Source: Euphorbia lathyris
Lineage: Eukaryota > Streptophyta > Magnoliopsida > Malpighiales > Euphorbiaceae
Length of the DNA: 64,000 nucleotides
Assembly (NCBI RefSeq): GCF_963576675.1
Contig: NC_088917.1
Span: 30,224,501-30,288,500, forward strand
Reading direction: 5' to 3'
The position numbers and the translations under genes were made by a program. Numbering within the stretch: position 1 is the first letter of the stretch; every line of letters begins with the position of its first letter. Below are positions 45,967-58,600 of this stretch, one piece after another. Below the pieces are notes generated by a model, which was not told the origin of the DNA, did no database searches, and saw only the letters and a program-made list of their open reading frames with translations.

Positions 45967-46071
45967 AGGGAAACGATACGAATAGTGTGAAGAAGAGAGA
46001 GAGAGAGGCCAATGAAGCAATGAACAGATGTAAGAAGAAGAAATGGGGTAAGCTACGGAAGGAAACGGCAC

Positions 46072-47028
46072 ATGGGTTTACGCCACTGGTGAAATCATAA
46101 CCCACAAAAACAGAATAAATTAAACCCCAAGAGGCAACTTTACACACGTACCTAGAAAACTGAAAATTATGGTGGGAATTGATGAACAAAGAAAGGGAAA
46201 AAAAAATGCTAGTACAGGTGATAGAAAGCTTATCCTGAAATGAATTGGGGAAAGTAAAGAAGATTATCAGCTGCAGTGGTGGGGTATGTTTTATCGGTCT
46301 ACTATAATTGAATTTATAAATAGTTAAATACTAAATACAAACCGTGTCCTTCCGATGTTTCGAGTCTGGACCAGGTTTATCCACTGCTCACTCCACCAAT
46401 CAAGTGGATATTTCCAAGTTTTTGTGACTTTTTCTTTCTAATTTTGGGTAAATTAAATTTCAGATATCAATTTAATTCTCAAGTTGTCATATTTTGATAA
46501 ATTAATTTAATTTTACAAAACTAATTACTATATTAATTGTCAAAATTCAAACTTATTTTCACCCTTAACTCATTTCTTTTTGTTATTATTAGTTTAATTA
46601 TTGTATTTGAAAGTTAAAAAGAAATAAATCTTTTCATATTTAAAAATAATTTGTGATGTAGAATTCATAAATCAAATTAAAAATAGTCTTATGAATTCAA
46701 TTAAATATAATTTATTCAATTAGCATATGAATTGTGTTGTATTAAAATATTTTCTAATGTAAAAAACACATCTAAATGAATTAAATTAAATTTTAATGAC
46801 AAAATTTAATTTATTCCGCACGATATTCGTTACAAACGAAGTGTTTTTTTATACAATTTGTCTGATCTCTCTATTCGGAGGTTCATCAGGTACTATTTAG
46901 ATGACTCTCTCCCAATTAAAGCTTTCTATTTACTCAAAATCTAGTTTAAGCGATTAGTGTTAGTTTAATGCATACATAGTGGATAGTTATTTCTAGTATT
47001 TGGGTAACAAAATATAAAAGTTTAATAT
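46072..47028. other. Region upstream of the OXS3-like gene
   Basis: It holds the presumed 5' leader and promoter of the minus-strand gene. CT/GA-rich sequence lies near 45990-46010 and A-rich runs near 46195-46207. No element or reading frame was recognised beyond that. Confidence 0.4.
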
Positions 47029-47031
47029 TAA

Positions 47032-47306
47032 GGGGACGTTTGATTCACAAGGGTAAGGAAAAATGAATCAAGAAATGAAAATTAAAGAAAAGGAAATGAA
47101 TAAGCATTAATTGCCCTATGTTTAGGAAATTGAATGGAGTAAATGGAATCCAATTCCCTACAAGGCTGGGGTAATGGGCTTAACCTAAAGTGGGGTAAAT
47201 CTATAATTTAAAATGGGTAAAGGGAATGTTTTTTTTAAACAAACACGAACAAATGGAATGAAACTCTCACATTCTCATTCCTAAAGACCCCGAACCAAAC
47301 GCCCCC
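47032..47306. mobile_element. Tourist/PIF-Harbinger-like MITE, 275 bp, TSD TAA
   Basis: The left end GGGGACGTTTGATTC and the complement of the right end GGGGGCGTTTGGTTCGGGG are inverted repeats. The 3-bp duplication TAA lies at 47029-47031 and 47307-47309, as expected for PIF/Harbinger-type elements (TWA target). No coding sequence is present. Confidence 0.78.
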
Positions 47307-47309
47307 TAA

Positions 47310-50279
47310 AACCTCAAAAGAAAAATGTAAAATCATTACAGTAAGAGTGTAAAAACATCCAAGGTAAATTAAACACGAACCCAAACTCAACCAACACATA
47401 TCAAAGCTTATTTTGTTTTTAATTTTCTAATAAAATTCATTTTAGTTTTGCAGATAAACATTTATTTACTTTTTTGTATGTATAGTAAACATGAAAGAAT
47501 TGATATAAGAATGAGCAGCCAGAAAAATCCAGTTATTATTGAAATGAGACAGGGAAAACCAATCCTCTGAAATGCCTGAAAAAGAAAAGAAAAGAATAGG
47601 CATATTCTGCAATTGCAAATAAAACATGGTTCGTACAAAAAGCTCATAATCTCTATCCTTTTTTAATGTTTTATTCTGTTTTTTGAATGGACATTATTGT
47701 TGTTCTTAAATTCCCCCACCTTTTTTACATGCATTATTGGATGATAATGGATTATTCTTTCCCTTTAAAATTATCAAATTCAAGTAAAAAAAAAAAAAAG
47801 ATAAAAAAAAAAAAGAAGAAAAGAAGAATTGTGTCTTTGACTTTACAGCTAATTAAAGCTATAATAGCTGCTACTAGTTTTGAAGCATTCACAATGAGTT
47901 AGTTTCATTTTCATTATAATCTCTCAATAATATTCACACACTATGCACAACATTACTTGGCTATGGCTTAATTATTCTTAACCACAAGGTTCAGTCAAAT
48001 GAATATGCCTTAATTCAACACATTATTATTGAAGACTATTATATATTGACAAAAAAACCACAGGAATGTCCATATTGAAAGGGAATTTGGCCAACACATG
48101 TGTAGCTTTGGATAACTACAAAATAACTCCTCAATCTGTACTCTCTCATCAAATTAATCCAAACTTTTTCTTTCTTCTACCAAATTAGCACTTGAACTAT
48201 GCCACCCAAAATGAAAAAAAAAAAAAAAAAAAAAAGTACATTGTACGCTAAAAGCACTATTTAGCATTATTTTGTGACAGTAACCCTAGCAATCAATCAT
48301 AATTGATCCAATTTAAACAGAAATTAACATGTACATAAGGAGATCTTGTTAAATGTTAATGTATGCTAATCACAATACAACTGATATAATATTTCACTAA
48401 TCTGTTCGGTTGTCTTAATTTTCATATAATATTTCACTCCTGACAACCAATTGTTTCTTTGCTTCTACAATCTTGAAGAACATCAATCCTTCTCCACCCG
48501 ATTAGCAATGATCTTACGTGCGGTTAACGGGTCTCCTTACATCCGCGTTAATTTTCATCTATTGTTATACGTCAGAACCAAATGTAATGGATTGCTATAT
48601 GTTTGTGGATCAGTGTCACAAAATAATAGTAGATCAGCAGGCAATTGCAAACATTTTTTTATATGTCAAGGTCAAATAATAATAGTTTAGGCTCAATTCT
48701 TTAGGCTCATTGTTCAAGTATAAAAGGGTTGCTTTTTCGGGTAAAATCATATGTAATCTTAAATGTGGAGCATCACCCAAAGTACTCAATCTAAAGCCTT
48801 AGCAGAATAAAATCAAATGCTATCACACCAGGTTGCAAATCCAAAGAAAAAACATTGTACAACTCTTACAATGCCAACCCAGCTACGGTCTTGAATAGGA
48901 GCACCGCAACTTCATGAAAGTAGAAAAATTGAAGGACTCGTCAATATTTTAACTTAAAACTTACAAGATATATCTTAGGACTTGATTGGCAAAATTAACA
49001 AAGAAAACCATCACTTAAATCTTAACTTACCTGCACCAAACGTGAAAAGAGGGATATAAATCAGCAAAAACAGATGAAAAACTCAGCTATATTAAGGACA
49101 TTGAAATTGTTGATCCATCAGTTACTGTCCTGCAGGATTTGGAGTGCTATTTTATGGGGTTTGGGTTAGAATTTGAGTTACATCCTTGTCTTGGATCTAG
49201 AAGAACCTCGAAACAGTAAACCCAAATGGTTTTTTGTGTTCTTTCTAGTATTTCCTCTAATTTTCCCTTGCTCCATTTTTTGTACTTTAAGTGGTGCTCC
49301 TACAGCTCTAGCTTTTGCTATTATGAAATTATCCTATAATGTGAGAAACCACTAGATAATCTATGTAAAGCTGAATAGGGACATTGCCATGAACGAAAGG
49401 AAGACAATAACAAATCGTTAAACCTATTAGCTATCAGCATCTCAGCCAAATATGCATGCCTAAGAGTTATCAAATTGCATGAATTTATCATTCTCAAGAA
49501 TCAAACACATGCAATTGCTCTCAATCAACCAAGGCTTCAACTATGAATTGACCTTAACTATTATGAGGGCTATCCTTTTGTGAGAAGGGAAGTAGGAATT
49601 GAATTTATATTTCATGTAGTTTCTTCATCAGAATGTATCTTCATATTAACTGGTGGATTAAACTAATCACTCTAGGGAAGGATGCATCGAACATATAAAA
49701 GGTCACACTAAAATTGCTCCCTGATTTTCTCAAACCAAATATAAGTTAGTGCTGAAGTTTTGAAATTAATCATCAAGGACAATGCTCCACAAGGGGCTGC
49801 AGACAATTTTATTTCTTACGAACAGTAGCAGTCACAAATATTAAGTTTATAACAATTCACTTAATAATTTCATACTCTATGCATGAAAAGCAGCTCACAT
49901 TAGCCAGATTGATCAAGTACCTGAGCTATCCTCCCATTGTTAGACAGCCCAATTTGCTTACAGTTGAAGAATCTGCACATGTGCTTGTGGGTTTTAGCTG
50001 AGAAACAGAACAACGGCTGATTTGATTAATATATAGTGACTGCAATCTAACATTTGTCTTACATATATCAATGACATACATACATTACATTCTCACTATG
50101 TTTAAGTTGTCAGAAAACATTGCTCCTGGTATTTACTTTGCCATCTGAACTTAATGCTACACAAGATATCAGAGACCGTTCATCACATGTAAAAAAATAG
50201 GATGAACTAGCAACATCAAGTTTAGTACATCACATGCTAAAGAATATTTAGAGTCACTTTGTCCCTAGACATGCAAAAG
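47310..50279. other. Intergenic between the two host genes, with the 3' region of CCX
   Basis: About 3 kb with no convincing gene. It holds A-runs at 47787-47799 and about 48213-48234. The 3' untranslated region of the minus-strand CCX gene must lie just left of 50280. A donor-like site on the minus strand near 49030 (GCAG/GTAAGT) could mark an intron in a longer 3' untranslated region, but cannot be confirmed. Confidence 0.4.
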
Positions 50280-52196
50280 TCATAAATGTACCACTAACAC
50301 ATTACCCATAGATGTAGCCATCGTGAAAATAAAAAACATTATATAGATAATCAAGAGGCCAATTCCTAACTTCCTATTAGGGCGCATGTCATTTCGTGGT
50401 AAGATGATGAGAGACCAAACAAGTCCTAACACAAGAAATCCTATTGTATAAAACAAACTGCTGTCTTCCGGAACTTTATATGGATTAGGTCTCCTGGCCC
50501 AGGCTCCAAGCAGCATTGAAAGTCCCAACCCAACAAGTGTGTTGAAGATAGGACCTGCAAAGCAACCTGACATTGCTATCTGTAAGCTGTCCCCACCGTG
50601 CGTTGCGAGTGCAATATTAGACATTAGATCACCCATTGAGTTTCCCCATGCCAATACTGTTACACCAAGGAGTGCTGGATTAATTCCAAATACCACACCT
50701 AATCCTACAAGCAAAGCAACAAGCTCATTGGCAATGATGTAGAACCAGACAATACTCATAGCAAACCCCCCAAAAGCCCATGGAAATAGAAATTTTTGGG
50801 GTGGCTCGTCAACTCTAGTGTATAGATATGCAAGAACACCAAGCACGCCACCAGATGAAACACCAATGAAATATGAAATTTCTCTGTTCAATATACCCAA
50901 ATCATCTTGGGTATTCCATAAAAGTGCTAGAAGAACGGGTGCTAATGTACCACTGGCAACAGCAAACCCTTTCGACCATCGTTCCTCCTCAATTATAGGA
51001 ATTGTTGATCTTCTTACGATAGTAAAAGGCATCCCAAGCACCCAAAAAATATTGGAACAGGTACAAGAAATGTGGCCTTTCACTGTCTCCTCCTCATTCC
51101 AGCCCCACTCTTGTTTGGCACTTTCTTGATTCCCCTTCAAAACCTCATCCGAATAAATTGCCACATTTGAAGCCCACATCCAATGTGGCAACTTATTCTG
51201 CAGATGTGGTACATCATTTACGGAATCTGAACCAAGCAGAGAGGCATAAACAGATTTATCTTCTTCACCTCCATGAGAAAATACACTTCCCTTAATAGGC
51301 ACCATTGGTGTTAGAGCACCAAATCTCAGTCTCCAAGCATTTTTCCTCAGTATTTCATTTGCAGCAACTGCAAATGCATAAATCACATAAATAGAAACAA
51401 ATGCTATTGCAACCCCAACTGTCACCTTGCCAACAATCAAAACTACACCCAGTGACAAAAGAGTAAACAAAAAGAAGCATATATCTCTAATAAAACATAT
51501 TCTATCAATCTGAATTCTCTTCTCTGATGAACAAATAGAGACAACACCCACAACTACACATGTAACGAAGACAGCTCCACCCAACACACTATTGAGGCCC
51601 ACTGCACCCGTATCGTTACCAACAAAAGCAGCAATACTAGCAAACACATCAGGAGCTCCATTTCCTAATGGAAGCAAACAAACACCGGCAACAGTTGGTG
51701 GTAATTTCAGAAGGTTAGATAACTTCTCTAAGGAACAACAGAAATAATCTGATGCAGTATTTCCCAACAGATAAAACAGAGCAAGCAGCCATATCCCCAA
51801 CACCAGGTACCCAACAAAGGGAAACTTCTGGCAATCACAATACAAAAATCTAATGTAGTTGAAAAGTCCACCTGAAGTACATTCTGGATGGTGAATCAAA
51901 TATTCACACTGACTACTAAAACCCCTGTGCTTCAACAAGCCAGAACATAATTTTGGATCAATGCGTGGAATAATAGTGGTGTCATTAAGCAAATCGGTAT
52001 CACTAATTTCAGGAAGTCCCCTTCCTCTCAAGTTCCATTGCTGATTACGAGATGAAGACAAATTCACATGAAACGGATTCTGAAGAGAATCCCTCTGATT
52101 GTAGAGCAAGAAAAGAAACACCAAAAAAGAAATTCCTCTGAAAATACGATGAAATTGGAAACTCCCAATTGCACAAAAGCATTTCGTTTCAACCAT
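50280..52196 (-). CDS. CCX: Cation/calcium exchanger, CCX3/CCX4 type
   Basis: An uninterrupted 638-residue single-exon gene. CCX proteins are membrane exchangers related to K+-dependent Na+/Ca2+ exchangers; plant members move K+, Na+, Mn2+ or Ca2+ at endomembranes, and the substrate of this one is not known. The N-terminal hydrophobic segment (residues 20-32) is followed by a cysteine-bearing luminal part (residues 84-122). The first alpha repeat carries GNGAPDVFAS (178-187) and the second GNSMGDLMSN (518-527), with the acidic residues needed for ion binding present in both. About 12-13 hydrophobic segments flank a central loop (about 290-390). Length and N-terminal layout resemble the Arabidopsis CCX3/CCX4 pair (about 640 residues) more than CCX1, 2 or 5. 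The start at 52196 keeps the hydrophobic lead segment whole. Confidence 0.95.
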   Translation of the reverse strand: MVETKCFCAIGSFQFHRIFRGISFLVFLFLLYNQRDSLQNPFHVNLSSSRNQQWNLRGRGLPEISDTDLLNDTTIIPRIDPKLCSGLLKHRGFSSQCEYLIHHPECTSGGLFNYIRFLYCDCQKFPFVGYLVLGIWLLALFYLLGNTASDYFCCSLEKLSNLLKLPPTVAGVCLLPLGNGAPDVFASIAAFVGNDTGAVGLNSVLGGAVFVTCVVVGVVSICSSEKRIQIDRICFIRDICFFLFTLLSLGVVLIVGKVTVGVAIAFVSIYVIYAFAVAANEILRKNAWRLRFGALTPMVPIKGSVFSHGGEEDKSVYASLLGSDSVNDVPHLQNKLPHWMWASNVAIYSDEVLKGNQESAKQEWGWNEEETVKGHISCTCSNIFWVLGMPFTIVRRSTIPIIEEERWSKGFAVASGTLAPVLLALLWNTQDDLGILNREISYFIGVSSGGVLGVLAYLYTRVDEPPQKFLFPWAFGGFAMSIVWFYIIANELVALLVGLGVVFGINPALLGVTVLAWGNSMGDLMSNIALATHGGDSLQIAMSGCFAGPIFNTLVGLGLSMLLGAWARRPNPYKVPEDSSLFYTIGFLVLGLVWSLIILPRNDMRPNRKLGIGLLIIYIMFFIFTMATSMGNVLVVHL

Positions 52197-52440
52197 ATTT
52201 GACTCCTACTCTCAAAACTAATAAATGCGTCTCGTACAGCGAGACCGCAAAACTCTAATTTCGCTAATGGGAAGATAAACAGAAGAAAGAAGATATATGT
52301 GCAATTGCAAGAAAGAAAGAGACAGGGGAACGCGTAAAAGGGGAAGCGTGTACCATCGAAAGAGGGAGATTCGAGGTGGCTTCTTGGTGAAATAAGGGAG
52401 GGAAGGACGAAAGATGAGCATGTCACGGCGGGTGAGCAAC
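52197..52440 (-). promoter_or_regulatory. Presumed 5' leader of CCX with upstream ATGs
   Basis: Two upstream reading frames lie here on the minus strand. One starts at 52439 and stops at 52218, 21 bp before the main ATG. The other starts at 52426 and overlaps the main start, ending at 52064. If the mRNA begins upstream of 52440 these could damp translation. No TATA box could be fixed, so the leader length is unknown. Confidence 0.4.
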
Positions 52441-52855
52441 GCAGCTTGTCACGGCGTCGCCGCCATGAACCAAAATTATGGTAATTCGGCGGTTAGATAT
52501 GTGCCGGTTTCTGTGCTTTTCCCTTCCAAAGGACTCCACATAAATCTAAAAGAATAGGACGTTATTTCAGGTAGTTGGGGAATGGGGTCTCTACCTAGTG
52601 AAAAAAATTATCCTGCTTAGTCCACCCCGCCATTTTGCATTTCCTTAATCTTTCTTCAAGTTGATTTTCTCTTCTTTTTTTTATTTGTTACGTTAATTAA
52701 AAAAAATCGACCTTTTCTATATCTTAATCTGCTTTCTTGTTCGAGATCAACAAAAACAGCAAATAAATAAGATCAATTAGAGGATTTCCGACATTCTCAC
52801 GCTTCACTCCCCTAACGATATTATAAACAACCCCAATTATAAATCTAGATCAATT
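52441..52855. other. Region upstream of CCX, no feature assigned
   Basis: Probably includes the CCX promoter. Poly(T)/poly(A) stretches lie at 52673-52710. No clear core element was recognised. Confidence 0.35.
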
Positions 52856-52858
52856 GCT

Positions 52859-54593
52859 TAGGGGAGGGATGGCAACGGCTAGGGTACCCATGGGTAGTGC
52901 CAATCTTAAATCATTATCCGTTTATTTTTTAATTACCCGTATCCGTTCCATTATTCTAATGGGTATATTTTTGCATCCCATACTCTTCTCATTTAATTCG
53001 CGGGTACCCACGGGTACCCTTACCCGTTAAGAATCTATAAATAAAATAAAAAATATTACAAATTTAACAAAGTACAAATTTAATAAATCATTTATATAAA
53101 AATTGAACAAATTGAACCTTAATCAATAAGAATAAGCAGCTTAGTGGTATGACTCAATGGTTGAAAAATAAAAGGTTGGGGTTTAAAATCTCAAATATTA
53201 CATCTAAAAAACAATAATTTTTCTAATATATAAAAGAGTTATGACGGATAACGGGTACCGGGTACCCTAGGGGGTATTTCCATACCCGTCCCATTACCCT
53301 AACGGGTAATTATTTTGATCCCATACCTTTTATACAGAGTACGGGTAGTCTCATTAGGGTCGGGTAGTGCCGGGTTAAAGATGGCAATGGGTACTCTACC
53401 CGCGGGTACCTGGCACTACCCGACCCTAATGGAACTACTCGTACCCTGTATAAAAGGGTATGGGACGGGTATGGGATCAAAACTATTACCCGTTAGGGTA
53501 ATAGGACGGGTATGGGAAGACCCTCCAGGGTACCCGGTACCTGTTACCCGTCTTAAATTTTTTATATATTAAAAATTATTATTGTGTTTCGGACGTAAGA
53601 TGTGAGATTTGAATACTAAACTTTTGTTCTTTAACTATTAAGTGATACCACTAAACTATTTTATTTTTATTGATTAAGGTTCAATTTGTTCAATTTTTAA
53701 ATCGACGATTTATTAAATTTATACTTTGTTAAATTTGTAATATTTTGTATTTTATTTATTGATTCTTAACGGGTAAGGGTACCCACGGGTACCCGTGAAT
53801 TAAATGGGAAATGTATGGGATGCAAAACATATACATGTTAGAGTAATGGGAAGGGTACGGGTAATTAAAAAATAAAAGGGTAAGGGTTTGGGATTGGCAC
53901 TACCCGCGGGTACCCTACCCGCGGATAAGGGTACCCACGGGTACCCGTGAATTAAATGGGAAAGGTATGGGATGCAAAACATATACATGTTAGGGTAATG
54001 GAAAGGGTACGGATAATTAAAAAATAAAAGGGTAAGGGTTTGGGATTGGCACTACCCGCGGGTACCCTACCCGTTGCCATCCCTATATCGGGTACCCGCG
54101 GGTACACTACCCGTTGCCATCCCTAGCTTAGGGAGGGCAACAGATAATTATCTGTCGCATTATACTAATGTGTATACTTTTTACATCTAATATCCGTCCC
54201 ATTTAATTCGCGAGTAACCGCATGTATCCTTACTCATTAAAAATTGATAAATAAAACAAATAATATTACAAATTTAATAAAGTATAAATTTAATAAATCA
54301 TCCATCTAAAAATTGAATAAATTGAACCTTAATCAATAAGAATAAAGTAGTTTAGTGGTATCACTCAATCATACCTAACATCTTAAATCTAAAAAGTAAA
54401 AAAAAAATCAGTATATAAAAGAGTTATAACGGGTAACGGATACCGGGTACTCTAGGGGGTATTTTCATACCCGTCCCATTACCCTAACGGGTAATAGTTT
54501 TGATCTCATACCCTTTTATATAGGGTATGGGTAGTCTCATTAGGGTCGGGTTGTGCCAAATACTCATGGATATAGTACCCATTGTCATCCGTA
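52859..54593. mobile_element. Older hAT-type MITE, interrupted by a younger one
   Basis: The start TAGGGAGGGCAACAG (split: 52859-52863 and from 54134) and the complement of the end TACGGATGACAATG are related inverted repeats. The near-duplicate flanks CAATTGCT (52851-52858) and CAATTGAT (54594-54601) match at 7 of 8 positions, as expected for an aged 8-bp hAT duplication. The body at 54134-54593 is a diverged relative of the younger element. Confidence 0.7.
52864..54125. mobile_element. Younger hAT-type MITE, head-to-head dimer, TSD GCTTAGGG
   Basis: Ends are GAGGGATGGCAACGG on the left and the complement of TAGGGATGGCAACGG on the right. The 8-bp duplication GCTTAGGG is perfect (52856-52863 and 54126-54133). 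The body is built of two copies of the same unit in opposite orientation joined near 53373-53385, with an extra tandem duplication of about 165 bp around 53770-54080. Many copies of the palindromic GGGTACCCGCGGGTACCC type fill it. No transposase is present. Confidence 0.8.
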
Positions 54594-54704
54594 CAATTGA
54601 TGGGTCCATTAACATATTTGATATACTTTCCTTTCATTTTATCAAATTAGACACTTCCATCCATTCTGGACAAAAATACCCTTAGTTCTATATAATCTAA
54701 CCGG

Positions 54705-55003
54705 GTAAATTACACCAATAGTACCGAAACTTTACCTATTTCACACTTTGGTACCTAGATTATATTTTGTCCCAAAAATATACCCGAAGTAACGATGACC
54801 GGACAATTTAGTAAATTTTACCGGTAAATGACCGGTCAATGTAAGTTTGTCTGAGTAAATTACATCAATGGTACCTGAACTTTTTCTAATTCACACTTTG
54901 GTACCTGGATTTTTTGTCATAAAAATATAACTCAAGTGAAGGTGGCCGGATAATTTAGTACATCTCATCGGTTAGTGACCAATCAACGAGAGTTTGACCA
55001 TTT
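54705..55003. repeat. Two tandem units of 150 bp, diverged
   Basis: The unit at 54705-54854 is repeated at 54855-about 55003. Both begin GTAAATTACA and include 'cacactttggtacct' and 'ggacaatttagta'-like segments. Such units make up the ends of some Mutator-type MITEs, but no inverted partner is seen. Confidence 0.65.
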
Positions 55004-55068
55004 CGAATTAAAAATTAATTAGGACCTACAATACACTAAATCAACATAAAATTATAATATGATAACAT

Positions 55069-55568
55069 TGTGATATTATCCCAAGGATCAAAAGGGATAT
55101 TCGCCTAAAGAACGCCACGTGTTGGTCACCTAAAACGGGAATACCTCGGCGAATGGAAACAAAGAGATCCGGCGGGCGGATCTCCAAGGACTCACCAAAA
55201 GAGACTCGCAGGCGAACCTATGAGGCGAATCTCCATAAACACTCAATCCGCCATTAGAACGGCTGGACCGATCTAGCAATAAAAACCATTAATGAGCTAT
55301 CAATTAGCTAACCGCCAACTTAAGGGTAACCTGTAACCGCCATTAATAGGACATTAATGGAGACTTTCTAGTTGCTAGAAGTTACAACTTCATGACTATA
55401 TATAGCCTATGTCTCAGGCTATCAAGGTACACATTCACTTACCCCCTGTCAATTCAGTTTGTTCTCTTGTTCTTCCTTACTGACTTTGGCATCGGAGCTT
55501 CCCCCCGTCGAACCCAACGACGCCCCCACAGGGACGGAAGTTGATCAGAATTTCTCCACAAGTCATCA
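55069..55568 (+). repeat. Probable 5' LTR of a Tat/Retand-like gypsy element
   Basis: It begins near TGTGATATTATCCCAAGG and ends CAAGTCATCA, about 500 bp. A TATA-like 'ctatatatagcc' lies near 55397 with a leader after it. Right after the end, 'attggtgcggtgatcgtgg' near 55569-55587 is a decayed primer-binding site of the gypsy type. The 3' LTR is not in the window, so the left border is by motif only. Confidence 0.65.
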
Positions 55569-55631
55569 ATTGGTGCGGTGATCGTGGAATCCTTAATCAA
55601 ATAAAGGGTTTTTCGTTAACTTTTAAAGGGC

Positions 55632-58600
55632 ATGACAAATGGGGAACTGAACCCCACATCGGGGGAAGAAACACCATTAGTAACACCATCAAGCCAACCT
55701 GTAACTAGTGCTGGTCGTGCTGATTCAAGTGCTCCCATAACACAAGCTGAAGGTAGTGTGCCACCAGACGCATTCATCAACATGTGTGCAGAAGCAATAG
55801 GAAGGGAGTTTGGCCCTGAGATGGGTAATCGCCTACGGTCATTCATGATTATTCCTCCGTTTTGGAGCATGACGCCCACGTCTACGGTATCTTCATGGCC
55901 CCAGGCGACTATAGGATCAAACGCCCTCAATTCTTCATTTCTCCAAGCTCATAATACAGAATCCATGGTAACTTCCACAGTAGCGCTTGGGGATCGACCG
56001 CTCAATCGGGAATTATTCCCTGCTGGCGCAGGAGGAAGTCAAAGGAACGATCAAACTCTTCCTGGCGGGTCTGTAAGCCAGGGGATAAACCTAGGCGGAT
56101 CAAGTGTCCCAAGGCGGCCACGGTCGAATCTCTCCTTGGGTGGATCAGAAGGGCGAAGGAACAAAAAGCATAGAAAAGAGAAAAGTAGGCGGTCCGAATC
56201 ACCTTCGCCTCGGAGACCGAGATCCTCCCGCAAGGGTAGATCACCCCCATCTACTGGACGTAGACAGAGCAAAAGGCCAGTCGAGATGCCACGTTCGGAT
56301 AGGCCACCGCCACCGCCACACCAAGGTGATGATAGGCACCTTCCTTCAGGAGGCCATGGAGGGGGTAACGGTCAAGCTCCTCCGGGCGGACAGGGAGGAG
56401 GAGGTGGAGGTGGAGGAGGGGGCGGACGTGGAAGCGGAGGCGGACGTTCACCATCGGATCCGTCTTCCGGATCCAGCTCTTCATCTTCTCCAAGTAGATC
56501 TCCACGGAGAGGACGCCCAAGGTCAGGTCCGGAGAATTTTGATGATAGAGTTTGAGTTGCGGTGCTCCGCATGAATGAGGAGAATGCCAGGCATAATCCA
56601 TTCGCCAATAGAGATTCGCCCTTCACGGCTTGGATCGAAGCGGAGGAAACGGATAGGCATTTTAAAATAGCTAATCTCCCAATATACACGAGTGCTGACA
56701 ACCCAAAGGCCCATGCCAGAAAATATCGAATACTGCTTCGCCTTAACCGTGCAACGGAACCGGTGCTATGCAAGATGTTTATCACCACGTTAGGAGGTCC
56801 CGCTTATGACTGGTTCCAATCTTTATCTCCTGGAATGATAGACAGTTGGGATCAACTAAGCAGAGAGTTTTGTGCTAAATTCGTCGGATGTATCCCTCTA
56901 GTGGTCAAGTCACGGAAGCTTTTTGAATTAAAACAAAAGGCGAACGAATCCCTTCGAGAGTATGTAAACAATTTTAACAAATTGTGTATACAAATTGTTG
57001 ATGTGGATATCTCCATGGCAGTGGAATCTCTGGTAAAGAACACAACATGTAAGAGTTTACAGGAGGATCTAATTCGAAAGAAGCCCAACAGCATGGCAGA
57101 ATTGATGGAACGTTGCAAAGACTTTATGGAGGTGGATGATATCCGCCGAGAATCAGTTTCTCCGCTCAAAAAGGATAAATGCGAATCTCGCCGTCAAGAG
57201 AAGGAGAAAGATAAATACCAAGATTCATCCTCTAGAGGTCGGCGAAGAGGCTTTAAGAACAAATCGACATTTGTTTCATCATTTACGCCACTCAATGCTT
57301 CTAAAAGTGAAGTGCTCATGTGGATCGAGAACAGTCAGCATAAACGGAGCATTTCATACCCCGAACCAAAAGGGGGGGAGTACACCAACACTGGTAAAAA
57401 TCCCAAAAATTATTGCAAATATCAAAGGAAAAATGGCCATGACACAGACGCATGTTGGGAGTTAGCCAGAGAAATAGAACGTCTCATCGAGAGAGGCAAA
57501 TTGTATCAGTTCGTCCAAAATGATGGCAAGAAGGGAGATGGTGATAGATCCAGAGATGACCCGAAGAAGAAAGGAAAATGGACCATCAATGTCATAGCAG
57601 GCGGACCTGGGTACCAACCTATATTGAAAAAGGCAAAGACCACTACTCTTGACAGGGCATCACTTAATCGCCCTTTTGCAGATGTTGGCCCAGAGATCTC
57701 TCCTCATGCGGATGCCTTGGTCATTACTATGATGGTGGAAGGCTGGGAGATGAAAAGAGTGATGATCGATACCGGGAGTTCGTGCAATGTCATCACAAGA
57801 GGAGCATTTTCTAAGCTTATGGTCGACCCAATCCAAGTGGAAACCACTATAGTGGATATCCTATGAGTCACAGGACACACCATTCAAACAAAGGGCCAGG
57901 TAACATTAGACTGTGAATTAGCTGATGAAGATCAAGTCTGGAAGGGCGATCTGGAATTCTCCATCCTGGATGGCCAGTTAGCCTACAATATCATCCTTGG
58001 GCGGCCCTTTATTTCTGAGGTGGCAGCTCTTATTTCTATACGCCACCTAACTCTTTACATCCCCACAGCCAAGGGAGGTGTAATGATCAGAGGAAGTCAA
58101 AAAGTGGCTCAGGAGACGTATTCAGCATCACTAATGATTCGCCCACAGTCTAAGGATGAGGACGAGGAAGAACTGGTCACAATGGCCTTGGGCGAAACGG
58201 AGATGTACCTCATGGTGGATGAAAAACAGGTACGAATGGCTAAAGGGCTCAAGGGAGAAATTAAAGAAGCAATCACCAAGGTTCTCCATGAGGCAGAAGA
58301 TGTCTTCGCATGGAAAGATGAGATCCTCCCCGGGATTAGTCCAGATGTGATCACTCACAAACTCAACATCGACAAAGATGCAATTCCGGTTGCCCAAAAA
58401 CGGAGAAACCATGGCCTTGAAAGGCAGAAAGTGATAGAGGAAGAAATCACCAAGCTCCAGCGGGCGGATGCCATTGAAGAGGTACTTTATACACAATGGC
58501 TGGCGAATGTAGTGCTAGTCAAGAAAGCGGGCGGATCATACTGCATGTGTATTGACTTTACAGATCTCAACAAAGCCTGTCCCAAAGACAACTACCCTTT

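Noticed and set aside
48451..48690. 79-codon plus-strand open frame
   Set aside because: No recognisable protein, isolated between A-rich runs.
55616..55930. Minus-strand frame opposite the Tat-like gag
   Set aside because: Shadow of the plus-strand gag frame, which has family homology.
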